Source: Tubiluchus corallicola (taxonomy: Eukaryota > Priapulida > Priapulimorpha > Priapulimorphida > Tubiluchidae). From it: a DNA stretch of 58,500 nucleotides. The DNA lies in contig JAQGDQ010000026.1 in assembly GCA_030141605.1 (NCBI GenBank), forward strand, positions 1,004,001-1,062,500, in the 5' to 3' direction. The position numbers and the translations under genes were made by a program. Each line of letters starts with the position of its first letter. Position 1 is the stretch's first letter. Positions 1 through 17,254 of this stretch are shown piece after piece. The notes below the pieces were generated by a model. It worked only from the letters and a program-made list of their open reading frames with translations, was not told the origin of the DNA and searched no databases.

Positions 1-188
1 AATTTTATTTGAAGAATAACTATGCAGTTAAGTGTTTCCTGTTACATAGAAGTGGTTAAACCAAGTATATTAATAATCTGTTTTTTACTTCTCTGTGATA
101 ACCAAGATGAGCTTGAAATGCCAGCTCTTGTTATTTAGAAACAGGAATGAATTTTTCTTCCACAAGTATTGATTTTTTTCTCTTCCAG

Positions 189-4585
<4,397 letters not shown>

Positions 4586-6185
4586 AGTAACATCATCGTT
4601 TTTGTCATTTTTTTACAAGTGTCAGTGTTTGTTTTTTGCTGTATCCAAGTGCATTGATTCCACGGTTGTCATATTGTTATTATTTTGTCTGTTTTTGCAT
4701 CTACTGTGCTTTTTTAATTCTTAAGTGCCAAATCTTTCAATTGATCAAGTTGTTTTTTTAAAGGTACAGTTACAGTCATATTTCTGATGTGCTGATGTGC
4801 ATAAATTGTAAGTTTTCATTAATCTGTGATTTATAGTTTATAGTTTATACTTTCTGCATCTTTTAAATTCAGCCAACAGAAGAATGTGAAATTATGGTAT
4901 AATTTTTGCACTAATTTAAGCACGAATAATATTAGTGATTGTGATTTGCTGATTATTTTTTGTGTATTACAAGGATTGCACATGCAATCACGAAATTTTA
5001 CTAGTTGATATATAAATTGATGTCCAATTTTTTACTTTACAGTTTGTAGACAGTAGTATTATGATAGGTAATAAATTTTCTTTATTGAAAAATGTTGTTT
5101 TTCAATTAAAACCTTACAATTTGAATGAGTGTTATTTACTTTGTTTACAAGGACTGTGTACAAGGTCCTAAAAATAAAACATTCTAGTCGATGTGAAAAT
5201 TGTTTATTTATGCAAACATATGTATCATGTAATCATAGAACAAAATTAGCAAAACATCTATGTAATTACATTATAATTAAAGACTGATATGTCCATTTGT
5301 GTATTTTTCAAAAACTGTTCGTAATCTCACCAATAACAAATTTATCATTCGCATTATTTTACTATTTGTGATATCTACACACAACAAGACAATGTCAGTA
5401 ATTATGTAAAGCAACTGTAACCAAAACTTCTTTGATTGAGGTTATCTAGTGCAACTATTGACTAACATAGTTTAACAGCAAGCATTTATAATAAAGAAAA
5501 ATGTTCAAAAAAGTATCTGCCGTATTGTTGAACACTATGACTAGAAATATTATAAAAGAAACGAATAATGAGATTATGATGTATGACTTTGCCATATACA
5601 AAGCTTCCATCGCAGGAATGTATCTAACATACATTTTACTAACATGAAAATAAGTTTCTAAAGCAAAAATATACTGTCTTCACTATAAGCAAAATTTGAC
5701 AAATACATGCATACATACTGCAGCAATTACCTGTACGCGACAGAAACATGCATGATTATACTGGAAATAGACAATAGGACAATATCCAAAGCATAAGTTT
5801 GAAAGACACACTGAAATGACTAAAAACCTTTCTAATGTACTACATGCACTTGCATTAGTATTTAACATGATTACTGCAAAACACAAACAAATTAGAAGAA
5901 CCCGGCTCAGTTTATATGGTAACTGTACCCGAAAGTTAACCCAAGTTTTGCTGCAGTGAGAAACGTGCCACACTTTGTTTTTATTTCTGTTGTTATCTAT
6001 TAACAGGTGAAAAATGGCAAAAGAATACAAATCGGTGCAATAAATCAAATACAATAAATAAATGCTGAAATACAATCTTTGCTATTACTGTTGATTAAAC
6101 AATCAAGAATCAAATTAAAATGCGTAATTTGCCTGCAATTACACACAATAAGGAAAATTCCAGAAAACAATCTCCACTTATAGTC
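4586..6185. other. LRRC40 3' untranslated region and intergenic spacer
   Basis: AT-rich DNA without a supportable gene. The first part is the probable LRRC40 3' UTR; the remainder separates two tail-to-tail genes, because the next gene ends at 6186 on the minus strand. A 130-residue minus-strand reading frame at 5683-6075 has no recognisable domain and is treated as chance. Confidence 0.6.
5070..5075 (+). terminator. Candidate poly(A) signal for LRRC40
   Basis: AATAAA about 485 bp after the LRRC40 stop, followed by T/GT-rich sequence. A second AATAAA lies about 100 bp further on, near 5175. Which one is used cannot be told from sequence. Confidence 0.45.
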
Positions 6186-9100
6186 TTATACAGTCAAAAG
6201 CGTGACATGAATGTCACTGGTTGTTATGTAGACGTGGTTTAAATGAGATCTAGTTGCGTCGCGAACTCCCTGTATGTCTGAAACAAAACAAGAAGTAGTC
6301 TTTTATTGATGATTATTATTTCTTTCTATAAAATTTGGTATTTTGCATATTCGAGCAGTCAAAGGACAAGGCCACCTTAGCACAAAATTAATGGTTGCGG
6401 TGGGGCCAACGATAAATTTAGGATGAATCACTTGAAATGAAATTGACAGAGCTTAGTCGATGGGTGCATGTACGAACGTCACAGATCTATTTATTACCTG
6501 ACTTGGATTATTAACTTCAATGCCAAGCAGGCATACGAACAATGTCTACCTCACTGCTTAGTGCTCATTTTGTTATAAATTTATAGACACATACATTATT
6601 TATTATTTTATTTATTTTACGTTTATTTGAGTACATGATAAGTACCATCGAATAATAAACAAAGCATAGTGAAAAATCACAATTAAAAATATTTCTACAA
6701 CACAAATAAAATAAATATTTACACAAAGAAAAGATAATTAGTAAGCTAAATATGTAAAAAGGGCTTGCCGACGAAGGCTAAAAGTGTTTTTGCGTAAAAT
6801 GACTTTAAAATGATTACAGCCATTTTCGATACATATTTTCGATGATGTGGGGCCCCTACGGTAAGCAAAAAACTTCGTCAATGCAAAATAGTAAGGCGCT
6901 TTTAATTTCCTAATACTGTAGTACCAACATTAAAAGTGATCCAGAGGTTAGAACAGTAAAAAGTTGAACAATAAGATTTAAATAGAACACATTTGACATT
7001 GGCAGAGCAAAAACTAAAATTTTATAATAATAACAATAATAATAATAATAAAAAGTTAAAAAACTGGAGAATGCTCTTACCTACACTTGCACAGATTGGT
7101 TTAATTTAACGAGCAAATCTAAATAAATTTCTTTTAAGATTTTTATTAACTAAGCACACTCTTCACCTACAAAAAACATAGTACTAAAAGCTGCAATGTA
7201 GATTTATTCATAAATAATTACCAAATAAACTGTTTGTCTATTTTGTCAGTTGGTGACTGACTTTCCTTCACAACCAATAATATTTTAGTTTTAAGAAATA
7301 TTGCATGTAATAAACATCCAAGTATGCCAAAATAAAAATTGTTTACTAATGTATATATTAAAATCAGCCTGATTTTATTCAGAAACAAATGTCAATTTCA
7401 AGTGCATAATATACACATATTTCAAGCTATTAGCAGCAGATACATGCAAATATTATCTTAATTTTTGGTCAAAGGGACCCAAATTGCTACTCATCTTGAT
7501 GTTATGCTTGTTGGGAGAGACAAAGCCTAAAGCTCCATGATTTGCTATGGTTTGCACAAAACTTCACACGAATATACTAGAAAAATGTTTGCATTGACTG
7601 ATGGAGTCAGATCTGTCATTTTGAAGTTATGATCACGGTGATAACAGCACTTTTGAACAGAGCCTAAGGCTCTGACAATTTGAGATGGATCATTGTGAAA
7701 CTTTATAGGGATGTATTAGAACGAATTCCACAATGACTGAAGGAATGGAATTTTGACTCTGCCATCTTGAATTCAGGACGGTGGTGATAAAATCATTTTC
7801 GAAAAAGAACTAAAGCTCTGCCATCTTGCAATGGATTGTCATGAAGCCTTGTCGGAATATAGCAAAACAAATGCCGCATCGACTGACTGAGTCAGATTTT
7901 GGATTTGTCACATGAAATTCAAGATCGCAGCACCAACTTCATTTCTAATCCATGATTTTTAGTTCTGCAAGTACCTTGACCAGTAGTTCGAGTTGAACTA
8001 GCTTTCTTTATGCTTGTAGCAAATATATACATCTCAAATGCTAACGTCCAAGGTGTGCATCTGCCAGAAGCACCACTAAATATGATTAAAACAATAAGTA
8101 CCCTCATCGCTTAAAATATTAACTTTTGAAGAAAAAAAGATTGCACAAATAGTAACAAAAAAGTAACATTGGTTAAGTGTAAGACACGTGGTAATTTGAG
8201 GCATTTAAGTAAATGTACAAAGCTATTAAGGCTATTAGTCCTTTTTGTAATAAAATCACCAATACCTGTGCATCAGTAAACAACAGCGATCGTGAAATAA
8301 ACAAACACTTAGCTATGACATCGTATTTCCAAAGATTAACAACTTGACCTGAAAAACAATTGTTGTATTGACAGTGAAAATTTTGCCCGATTTATAAAAC
8401 AGATTAGAAATGATAACGCTAAACAGAAAATGTCTAAGGCCTAGTGAAAAATGAAACACCTCAACAGGAATACAGATCTGGATCGTTGTAGACAGTAGTA
8501 TAAGAATTGAGGGTACACCACAAATGATCACAAACGTATTTGAATAGTGTTCCAATTAAAGGCCAATTAAGTACCATAAAAGGGACATAACTGACTAATT
8601 TAATTTAAGGCTGTACCTAAATTATTCATTACATAATATATACATAAATTAGGGTGCACTCCCTATAAGTTGCTGCCATTATAAGCTGCGTGCCTAAAAC
8701 GAGCAGCAACTAAAAATTACACTTTGTGTATGTTATCTCGGGAAAACTTAAGATTGAGTGCACCCATACAATAACAGTGCCACAAGAAATGAATGCTATA
8801 TTCATGATATGGCAGACTGACGTTAGCAACATTAAAGGTCGAAAAGCATGATACGAATATTTATCTCAGGCAGTGAACTAAATGCAAACCAACATTTTTG
8901 AATACTACAATGGTTAAAAATTAGATTCCTGTCCAGATGGTTGCTTAGCCTCAGGCGCTTGTGATAAAAGCAAGTAAAAGCCGAGTGAAAAAATTTTCTA
9001 CAGTAAAATGTTCATTACTGAAAAATTTACTATGATCATACTAGTGCAAGTTCATGCTTAACGACTCATTTCAAAATCCAACAGCTCATACAATCACTAA

Positions 9101-12100
9101 CCTACTTTAGCTTTCTATATAAAAATGATATTTGGTTGATTGGATACATATCATAAGAGACTTATAGTACAACTTTAGCAGATTATTAAACAATAAGAAC
9201 AAATAAAAATTATTGCTTTAATAATATTTAACTAATACAAACCACTTTCTTTGCTAGCATAATTTCCAGCTGAATCACAGACAAAAAAAGTTCCCGAAGC
9301 AAAAGATACCTGCTCAATGTGTGTCATATTAATAAGCAGATCTCCCTATAATGGAAAATTTAATATTAGTGTTATGCTAAATATGAGTAGCAAACAATAC
9401 AGGTAGCAGATGTTTGTACTAGCTGTGACTTTCAGCGTGTAAATGAGCTGAGTTAGCACATATCAGTTTCAATATTTGAACTATGGTAATTCACTATCCC
9501 TATATTTCCTGCAATAAACCCAGCTATAAAAACCAAAATGCAATTTTCTGTGATATCTGTAATAGATGGATACAGTAAATCAATTACAAACTGATTCTAA
9601 GTGCAAAATCAATATTAATTATTAGGGGTGAGCATTATACACGTATGTAATTACATATATGTGTGTATATATCAGTTTCCATATTGTCCACGCTCATAAA
9701 TGCGCACAAATAAATATACCAGACAAATGCACTCACAGAATACAGCAAAGGCAGGCGAAAAATGCTCATTTCTGGAGCTTTTTTGCAAAACTAATACTGC
9801 TGCTACAACCAAATGTAACGGGTTCTTCCGCGTCTCACGCCTCATGTTCTACAAGGTTTTGTGGAAGTTGGTTAAATAATTTAGAACTGTGTAATCCTGC
9901 TAATGAACAGATGGCAATGAAAACATAACATCCTATGTCACGTGGCACAAGCAATAGGTTCTCCCTAAATAATAACTACAGTCAAACCTCTTTATAGTCA
10001 AATCGTTGTAGCACCTCTTTTATAATGGTAAAACAAAAGGTCTATATTTGTATAGGTGTGTATGTGTTAATGCACCTCTTTAGTATTAACTGTTCAGTTC
10101 GTCAACATACAGTAGAAGTTTTAGAATGTGACTAATGTTCTTTGAAAAGTGGATTAGCATTTTCCATTCATAAAAATGTAAGCTCACTATAGTCACTGCT
10201 GTATGTAATTGTGTATCACAGTTTATTCTGTAATAAGCTCCAACTGATTCGAACCATTCAAGTGCAGTATTTCTGCACTAAGAGAGATGATCATAAGCAC
10301 TTTAATTCTTATAGACCCGGCTCTTGATAGTTCGACGCCCTAGGCAAAAGTATTCTAGCGCCCCCTCCTCAATGATCAACCCCCTTCCCCACAGTACCTA
10401 CTACGCTCCCAATATTGAACTTTTCTTGCAAAATATTATAAGGATACTTGACTTATGCGTGTATTATAGTGTACTGATTAAGTGTAGTTAATTGACGTCT
10501 AGCATAATGCCAATCATTTTCATTGACTGCCCAATGAGCGTGCAAGTTATTTCACACCCCTGCAGAGCTTGATTAACGCAGACACAATTGGAACATTTAG
10601 CTACAGCTGCATCTAATACTGTTATGAGAAATGCTCAACTTTTCATTAGTTAGCAGGAGAAATATTGGCCTAGTTCTAGATTTTATTATTGTCAATTGAA
10701 ATTGCAAGTGAATTAGTGGAAATGTAGGAAGAAATGCACAACGCTTATGTCTATGAGTAGCTGATTAAACCATTTTGCAATCAAGAAAATACGCAGTTTA
10801 GTTTAGTTTATGGCTTTGCAAGTTAGATAAAACAACTATTTGATTAACCTTAAATAAGGACGAAACAAAATGTTTTATTTACTGGCCAGTTTTTATAGAC
10901 CTCAATGAGATTTTTACAGTCAAAATTAATTCGAATGTATTCGAAATGTATATCATACATCAATGTGATATTAGTTTATTTTATGCTATTTTTCTGGTTA
11001 TAATCACTGTTAAAAGATGCCTTTGGGACTTATGTAACTCGGGCATTCAATATAAGAGTCACCTATGGAATAAAACAATCAAATTTATGCCATTTCTGTA
11101 GCCCAACAAATGCAAAAATACAAAAACTGAATAAATCTTGCAGATGAGCACATGGTCAGTTACTATAGAAAAATACATGGCAGGCATGGTGTTCGCAAAG
11201 GCAAGAGAGACTTAATATTTTTGTTGCTAATTTATTGTAAAGCAAGGATAACTGGCTTAGTTTCTTTATCATACTTATGTTTCTGTATGTTGCAGTGTTT
11301 TGAAACTTCATCTCTACATTCTGTTTAAATTGAATAGTCATTTTTTGCTACTTGAAGTGTTAATTTCATGTAAAAAAAGCTGCTGCTCTGCAAATTTGTG
11401 TTTATGAAAAAGTGCAATCAGTTTATCTGCTGATTAGACATTAGTTGTTTAGTTTAGTTTAGTTTAATAGTTGTTATCCAGCATGAGCTGTTGTCCCGAA
11501 TGCCGCTGAGCGTGCTTACGTTACAGCGGAGGCAGAGAGATAGACCTATATGTTTGACGTCAGTTTGTATTGATTAAATTTGATTTAGAATTCACTACTG
11601 CTTGAATTTGAAATTGGCTTTTTGACCCCAGCTTTTTTACCTTATTTGTTTCCTGTATGCCCTCTCTTGAAGACTTCGATTCTTATAGGTTTGTGTTTAG
11701 ATATGTTTAGATAAATGCTATTGTATTGTGTGAAATTTCTTTATTGACAGAAGGGTCATTCTATAAGCACTTACATATAAGATATAGAAATTGTGGGCAA
11801 AAGCAGGGTAATGTGTCAGTAATGTGTGTGATGTAATTTCAGAAATGATATAATCTTAGGAAACCAGATAAAATAAAAATAGAAAGTGTTTCCTACGGAA
11901 GACGCTGGCATCGATGAATCATACATTTCAGTAGGAAAATAACGCAACTTGTTAGTTTCATTTAATTAGTGTGGTGCACTTAAAGAATTACACATACACT
12001 ATGCTATTACTTATACTAAACTTAAATATTAAACAACTGCTTCCAGAATTTAACGCTCCCAAATATGTGGCACCTTAGGCAACTGCCTAGTTTGTTTAAT

Positions 12101-12525
12101 GATAGAGTCGGCCCTGATTGCACCCCATAGTACAAGATGTTAGTTAGGCATTGTGCTGTGACTTAACTCAGACACGAGTACTGAACCTAATACTTATTTC
12201 ACACCAAAGCAAATAGTGTTCACCTGCCAGCAATGAATTAAACCAATATACCAACATACAAATGGTTTTAAGATTTTACCAAAATGATAAGTCTAGTAAC
12301 TTTCTTATTAATTTACCTGGACAGGTAAGTATAACGTTTGTGAATCCTCTTTCCAGAGTTCTGACTGAAATGCATTCGACGAGCCAGCTAAATGTATAAA
12401 ATTCTTTGGCCCTAAACAAAAGCAGGCTTCATTTTTTTCAAGTAGCGTCATGTGTTAAATCTGCTAGCACATGACATGTACATATGTACACACACACACA
12501 CACACACACACACGTATGCACGCAC

Positions 12526-12568
<43 letters not shown>

Positions 12569-15500
12569 TAAGGCTGGATATACATAATTTTAGTACTAAC
12601 AGTGCCAACAACTTCACCATTCTCAGCAATTTGTACGTCAAATAAAAGGCGTCAATATACTCTCTTCTTAAGGATTATTTAAAGGAAATGGAATTAAAAA
12701 CTTAAGGTGTAAAATAGAACTATTTTTCATCCATTCACTAACACGAGTATGGAAATTTCAAATTTTCAGGTAATGCATTGTATGCTCATAGCAAAACTAA
12801 TAAGTCTTTAAAGTTCAATAATCTCTGCTGGCCAAGTTAAAGCTCAACAATTTCTACTAGCTGCTAGTACTTACTTGAACTGACTGAGGATCCATTATGG
12901 TTGAACAAATTATAAGTAAAATCATCATCTATGCGTTTCCTCTTGAGACCTGCTGCATTGCAGTGGTCAGCCATTTCACCAAGAATAACACAAAGTCGTG
13001 AAAATATAGGTGGACTGTAAATATACAACAAGCAAAGTAAATAGCAAAAACACAAATATGCCTAATACAACAGACTGCAGCAGTTCAGTACAACATTCAA
13101 GAAAATTTACTGGGCAATTCCACGGTTAGTAACATTATATCTTAGGGATGTTATCATGTTTTAAATAAGAGCCATTTCTTTATCTATTGATCTATTAAGT
13201 CTCATTCATGTTATAATACATCAATCTAGCCTAGACAGGAAAGAATGTAAACATTTCATGGAATAATAATGAAGAAAGCATTGCTTTTAATGTCGGTTAA
13301 TAACATTACAAAAAAGGACATAAGAAATTAATGAACATCTTTGAATGAAAAGTTTCCTAAAATGGAATATGTCTCAAAGATATAAATGTCCCTCTAATTG
13401 TAGAATTGCCCTACACATTTTCCAATAAAAATTTTATTCAACCAATCACGTACAACAAAAAGAGCAAAAAAGTCGGAACAAGTAATACACAATTTTGTAC
13501 TGCAATTACAGACAATAAGAAGGTGGGGGACAGGATTGTCTGCAAGGCCAGCGCTAGATAGTCTGACGACCAAGGCAAAAATATTTTTATCACCTCAATG
13601 GTTAATCCATTCCTCACTCTCCAAAACCGAATTTTTCTTGTAATTTAGTGTAGTTAATTTCCTATCTACCACTTGTGTTGATTTGAATGTAAAATTTAAT
13701 TTGTGACCCCCTATACATGTGGGTGTTTAGAAGCAATCAAACCTCTGCAATTTCTGTTACTTTTGGCTATAGTTTCCCTCAGCCTTTTTGAAACCACAAG
13801 TCATCTTTTTCACATATACACCCATTTCACTAGCTTCACCTTCACCATAACTCTGGTCTATTGGCACATACTTCAATAGCAAATCTTTTTAATGTTCAAC
13901 ATTGCCAGTTGCAATTTTTCCCACCTTTCATTTCTTGTAGTCAATTCCTGAAAACTTCGATGCTTATAAGTTTATCTGTCATAATTACACAAATGCTATG
14001 GTCTGGAAGGATGATTTACATTTTTCAACTATATATGTGTTTATCTGTTAAAAGGGGGTACTACACCATACATGGGCCTATACTGACTCATTACGCAATA
14101 CAACCAATGCAGGGCCTTGACCAGAAAAGGCACCTACGTATGGCTATCCAGAACGGGCAAGTGAATAGGAGCGCCTTGATGTGGCTGACCAAAATACGTA
14201 ACTGATATGGCTTACCGAAAAGAATGAACAAGCAATTTTTCCAGCACATGGCTACATATAAGTTCACATATAACTTTGCCTGTGTGCAGGGAAGCTTACA
14301 CAAGGAGATATAAGCTTGCTTTGCTTTAAACATCAGAGGTGACTGCTTTAAATCAAAAGCATCAGTACTAGGCTAATTTTAAATTATAGTTAAACTAAAA
14401 CCACACAGTTACTAATACTTAGCTTAGTTAAACATCTGTTCTAATTATTAGGCAGGGCTGAATTTATAATGGAAAATTTCACAACATAAAGTGCTTTGAA
14501 TAGCATAAAGTGCTATGCAAATCTAGAATTGCGCAGCAATTTTGCAGTTTTATGTAGCAGTTTACAATACTACAAAAACAAAAAAACATGAAACAGAAAT
14601 GTTGCCGTGGTACTGAGTCAAATTTGACTATTTAATAAAAATGGAATTAATCAGATCAAATTGTCATAAATATAGAATAAGGCTTAGTTACCAAAACCAA
14701 AGATATTTATCAGAACTGTTCAATATTGCAACTGATTAAAACAAAGTTTCGTTAACTTTGGTACACAGCTGCTTTCTTCAGCTATGCCATCAAATAAGCA
14801 CTATATTAGTGCAACTAACATTTTCCTTTTTATATATGAATAAAAATCCGTTCGCAATAACATGTTAGTGATCCTTACAAACAAAGTTAGTGGGCAAGTT
14901 GGGAACACACCATACCTAATCTAGTTTCGGCACATCAGGTACACTTTGTTCAAAATACCAGTGGCAAACTTGATGGTTTTAGTTTATACATAATAAACAC
15001 TGCACATAATATATTCTATAGATGAGCATAAAAATTTAACCTATGATGTATTTTACAGCAGTAAGCAATGCCACAAAAATTAATTAGCAGCAACTGTGAT
15101 GCAAAACTATGTAGCACCTGGCAAAAAATGTGCAGCATTTTGCACTGTAATACCAGATAAATTTAGCTCTTTTAATATCATGCAATTTACACTTTCTTTC
15201 TTCTGAGCACTTAATTAAAAATCCAATGCAAAGTTAAACTAAATTATTTTTACTTGTACCACTTGCTTAAAATTAAAGTTAAATTAGACCCGCAAGTGAA
15301 AGTCGAAAGTGATACATAGCAACATACTTTAATGTCTTTTAATGATTACATACAAGTCACGCTATATAACTTGCTCAAACTGAGATCTATGAAGTTGACT
15401 ATGAAGAGCTCTTCTGGCATATCACACTGTCACACTGTGACACATTAGTGACTATCATCGTCATAATTATACTATTATGTCTAATGTAGACATTGAACAG

Positions 15501-16232
15501 GCAGAATTTTAAAATTCTAAAAACAACAACCCCCAAAACAGGTAAACACAGCAATAATTCAGCAAAAAAAACTAGACACTGCTATGCCAGTGGCTTGTCA
15601 GTACCACCTTCGTTTGAAGTGACTAATGCAAGCTAACAATTGTTGCCATATCTGCTTGATAAGTAATGATGTCAAAGTTGAAACTGCAAGCCTCAAAATT
15701 ATTATTAAGATCTGTGTATGATCAAGGATAGTTGATTTCATAATTTATGTCTTTTGCTGCAAGTCCTTCCCATTTCTTTGGTTATTTAAAGCAAAAGCTA
15801 AGTTTTTCAGGAAGTCTTTCCAACTCATTCAAGTCTTTCAGTTTATTTTAATATTTGAGAAAAATGTTAGAAAGTTGCAGCCATGAAGCTGTTATAAGCA
15901 CCATACGTAATTAGTAAAATCAATTAAAAGTCCCGATTACTACACGCTTGGGCGCGCTCATTTTGAACGAAACATGGTGTCACCCAGTTCCGGTGCAATG
16001 TAAACACTTTTTCTGCCATGTGCTTCAGCAATCTTTTTTTGTCTTACAGAGCAATCTCTGTAAACTAAGTAACCCAACCAAGCATATAGGTACTACATGC
16101 TGACAAGTTTGCTGGCGTACCTGAAAATCAACAAAAATCGATAAACTAATTATTTACACAATTACGTATACTACTTACACATTTTAAGGCATAATCCCGT
16201 GGATTCAAGTTAACCACTTTAAGTTTGGTCAT
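6186..16232 (-). CDS. Unidentified multi-exon protein gene (partial model)
   Basis: Minus-strand exons seen: 16179-16232 (start; MTKLKVVNLNPRDYALKC, then GTAAGT); 12875-13014 (PPIFSRLCVILGEMADHC, then GLKRKRIDDDFTYNLFNHNG); 12317-12411 (PKNFIHLAGSSNAFQSEL, WKEDSQTLYLPVQ); about 9243-9345 (GDLLINMTHIEQVSFASG, TFFVCDSAGNYASK); 7975-8075 (GRCTPWTLAFEMYIF, ATSIKKASSTRTTGQ); 6186-6277 (DIQGVRDATRSHLNHVY, ITTSDIHVTLLTV, stop). Phases match across 12875/12411 (phase 1), 12317/9345 (phase 0) and 7975/6277 (phase 1). Phases do not match between 16179 and 13014 or between 9243 and 8075, so an exon is probably missing in each gap. GLKRKR resembles a nuclear localisation signal. I do not recognise the family. 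The three consecutive phase-consistent junctions are the main reason to believe it is a gene. Confidence 0.5.
7022..7053. repeat. (TAA)n microsatellite
   Basis: Short TAA trinucleotide run with one CAA interruption, inside the last intron of the unidentified minus-strand gene. Just left of it (about 6590-6760), minus-strand AATAAA-rich sequence resembles an eroded LINE 3' tail, but this is weak. Confidence 0.75.
7525..7925. repeat. Diverged tandem repeat, about 140-bp period, three copies
   Basis: Three diverged copies start at about 7527 (GCCTAAAGCTC), 7663 (GCCTAAGGCTCTG) and 7806 (AACTAAAGCTCTGCC). Each continues in the same order: a GATGGAT/GGATTGTCATGA-like block, a GAATATA/AGAACGAATTCC-like block, GACTGA(N)GGAGTCAG-like text and CCATCTTGAATTCA-like text. 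Spacing is about 136 and 143 bp. It lies in the last intron of the unidentified minus-strand gene. Confidence 0.7.
8652..8765. mobile_element. Tiny MITE-like element with 10-bp terminal inverted repeats
   Basis: GGGTGCACTC at the left end and its exact complement GAGTGCACCC at the right end enclose 114 bp. A second inverted pair inside (GTTGCTGC / GCAGCAAC) makes a nested fold. No protein. The family is not identified, and a target-site duplication is not clear. Confidence 0.5.
10313..12116. mobile_element. Non-autonomous DNA transposon, about 1.8 kb
   Basis: The left end reads GACCCGGCTCTTGATAG and then CGCCCTAGGC. The right end reads GCACCTTAGGCAACTGCC and then GATAGAGTCGGCCCTG, so the ends are imperfect inverted repeats. 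Such GGGCCGGCTCT...CCTAGGC ends are common in degraded animal DNA transposons. No transposase frame is visible. It lies in an intron of the unidentified minus-strand gene. A shorter relative is at about 13540-14010. Confidence 0.6.
12489..12566. repeat. (CA)n microsatellite with interruption
   Basis: Two CA runs separated by about 18 bp of GTATGCACGCACGCAAA-type sequence, between two exons of the unidentified minus-strand gene. Confidence 0.95.
13540..14010. mobile_element. Deleted relative of the 10313-12116 transposon
   Basis: The left end (GGCCAGCGCTAGATAGTCTG, then ACCAAGGCAAAAATATT) matches the 10313 end. Further right, a CTTCGATGCTTATA block matches the 11670 region (CTTCGATTCTTATAGG). 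The copy is much shorter, so it is an internally deleted or truncated member. The right limit is approximate. Confidence 0.5.
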
Positions 16233-16632
16233 AATTGATCCAATGACTAATTTTTACTTAAACACAGTTAGAAACAATGCTAGATTGAATAACGGAATTT
16301 CTTAGTGAATTGCAGAAATTTTGCAATGCGTACCTTGACCACAGCTTGCCTTCAGCAGGGTGCAGACACCAGGTTATGTCGTTTTTTGAAATATAGTGGC
16401 AGCGATATTCGTTTGGAGGAGATAAGAAATATTTAAATTTCTTTTACATTTTTAAACAAGGCATTTTACGCACATATATTGTGTGGCAATTTCAATATTT
16501 TTAATTATATATTGATTTGATATTAAAATGTAATAAATGTTGTTTGAGAATTGGTTTCTCCTTAAAGTTGTACTAGTCTTTTATGTATTTTTTATTTGGG
16601 ATGAAAAATAAAATCATAAATGATTTGTGCAT

Positions 16633-17254
16633 AGGGTTGCCACCACTCCTGATATGGGCCGGTGTCTCTTGAAATTCAGCAATACATCCACAGTTCGGTC
16701 AGACTTTTGAAAAATCTCATGATTTCGACCATCACATTAAAATTTAAGAAGAAAAAAATGGAAATTCAAGTACAGCTTCCATGCTAATGAACCGTTGCAT
16801 GAGGCTAAGCTAAAACAGCAGATCTTTGTTAAGTAAAATAGTAAAGTTATGTGGCTTCATCATTTAACGCTGTCTACATTTTTTGTCAACTTTTTGCTGT
16901 AGCGGCAAGTGCTGCAATGCAAGAATTCTTTCGGTTTAGCTCTAATTCACTTAACGCAAACCACTATATCTCCGAGACATCTCAAAAACTGTATTGGAAC
17001 TGGGAAGGAACTCCAAAAATTGATGACCTATGCTTACACTTCTGTACACTCCAGTTTTAGGCTTTTTACTTTCAGAGTCTAAAATCAAGAACTACTTTGT
17101 CGTTTATATTTCTTGATTTTTTACCTCTGAAAAAGAACTCGTAAAACGTCTAAAAACACATGAAATGCGTTGGTTTCCGGTGCCATGTCCCAGCCTCCAA
17201 AGCTGGCTCTAGACTTAACTCCTGATTTCGGTTCGTGACGAGGTGGCAACCTTA
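16633..17254. mobile_element. Inverted-repeat element with GGTTGCCACC ends
   Basis: AGGGTTGCCACC at the left and GGTGGCAACCTT at the right pair over ten consecutive bases and enclose about 620 bp. A 69-residue frame inside (16851-17060) has no recognised domain. It lies just upstream of the putative first exon of the unidentified minus-strand gene (16232), so it may sit in or near its promoter region. Family not assigned. Confidence 0.55.

Noticed and set aside
5683-6075. 130-residue minus-strand frame after LRRC40
   Set aside because: No family signature, biased hydrophobic composition, and it lies downstream of the stop exon at 6186 of the minus-strand gene, probably in its 3' UTR.
6590-6760. 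Possible LINE 3' tail on the minus strand
   Set aside because: Only AATAAA-like A/T-rich text; no reverse-transcriptase sequence next to it.
12438-12641. 67-residue Cys/Val-rich frame
   Set aside because: Created by the CA microsatellite on the minus strand.
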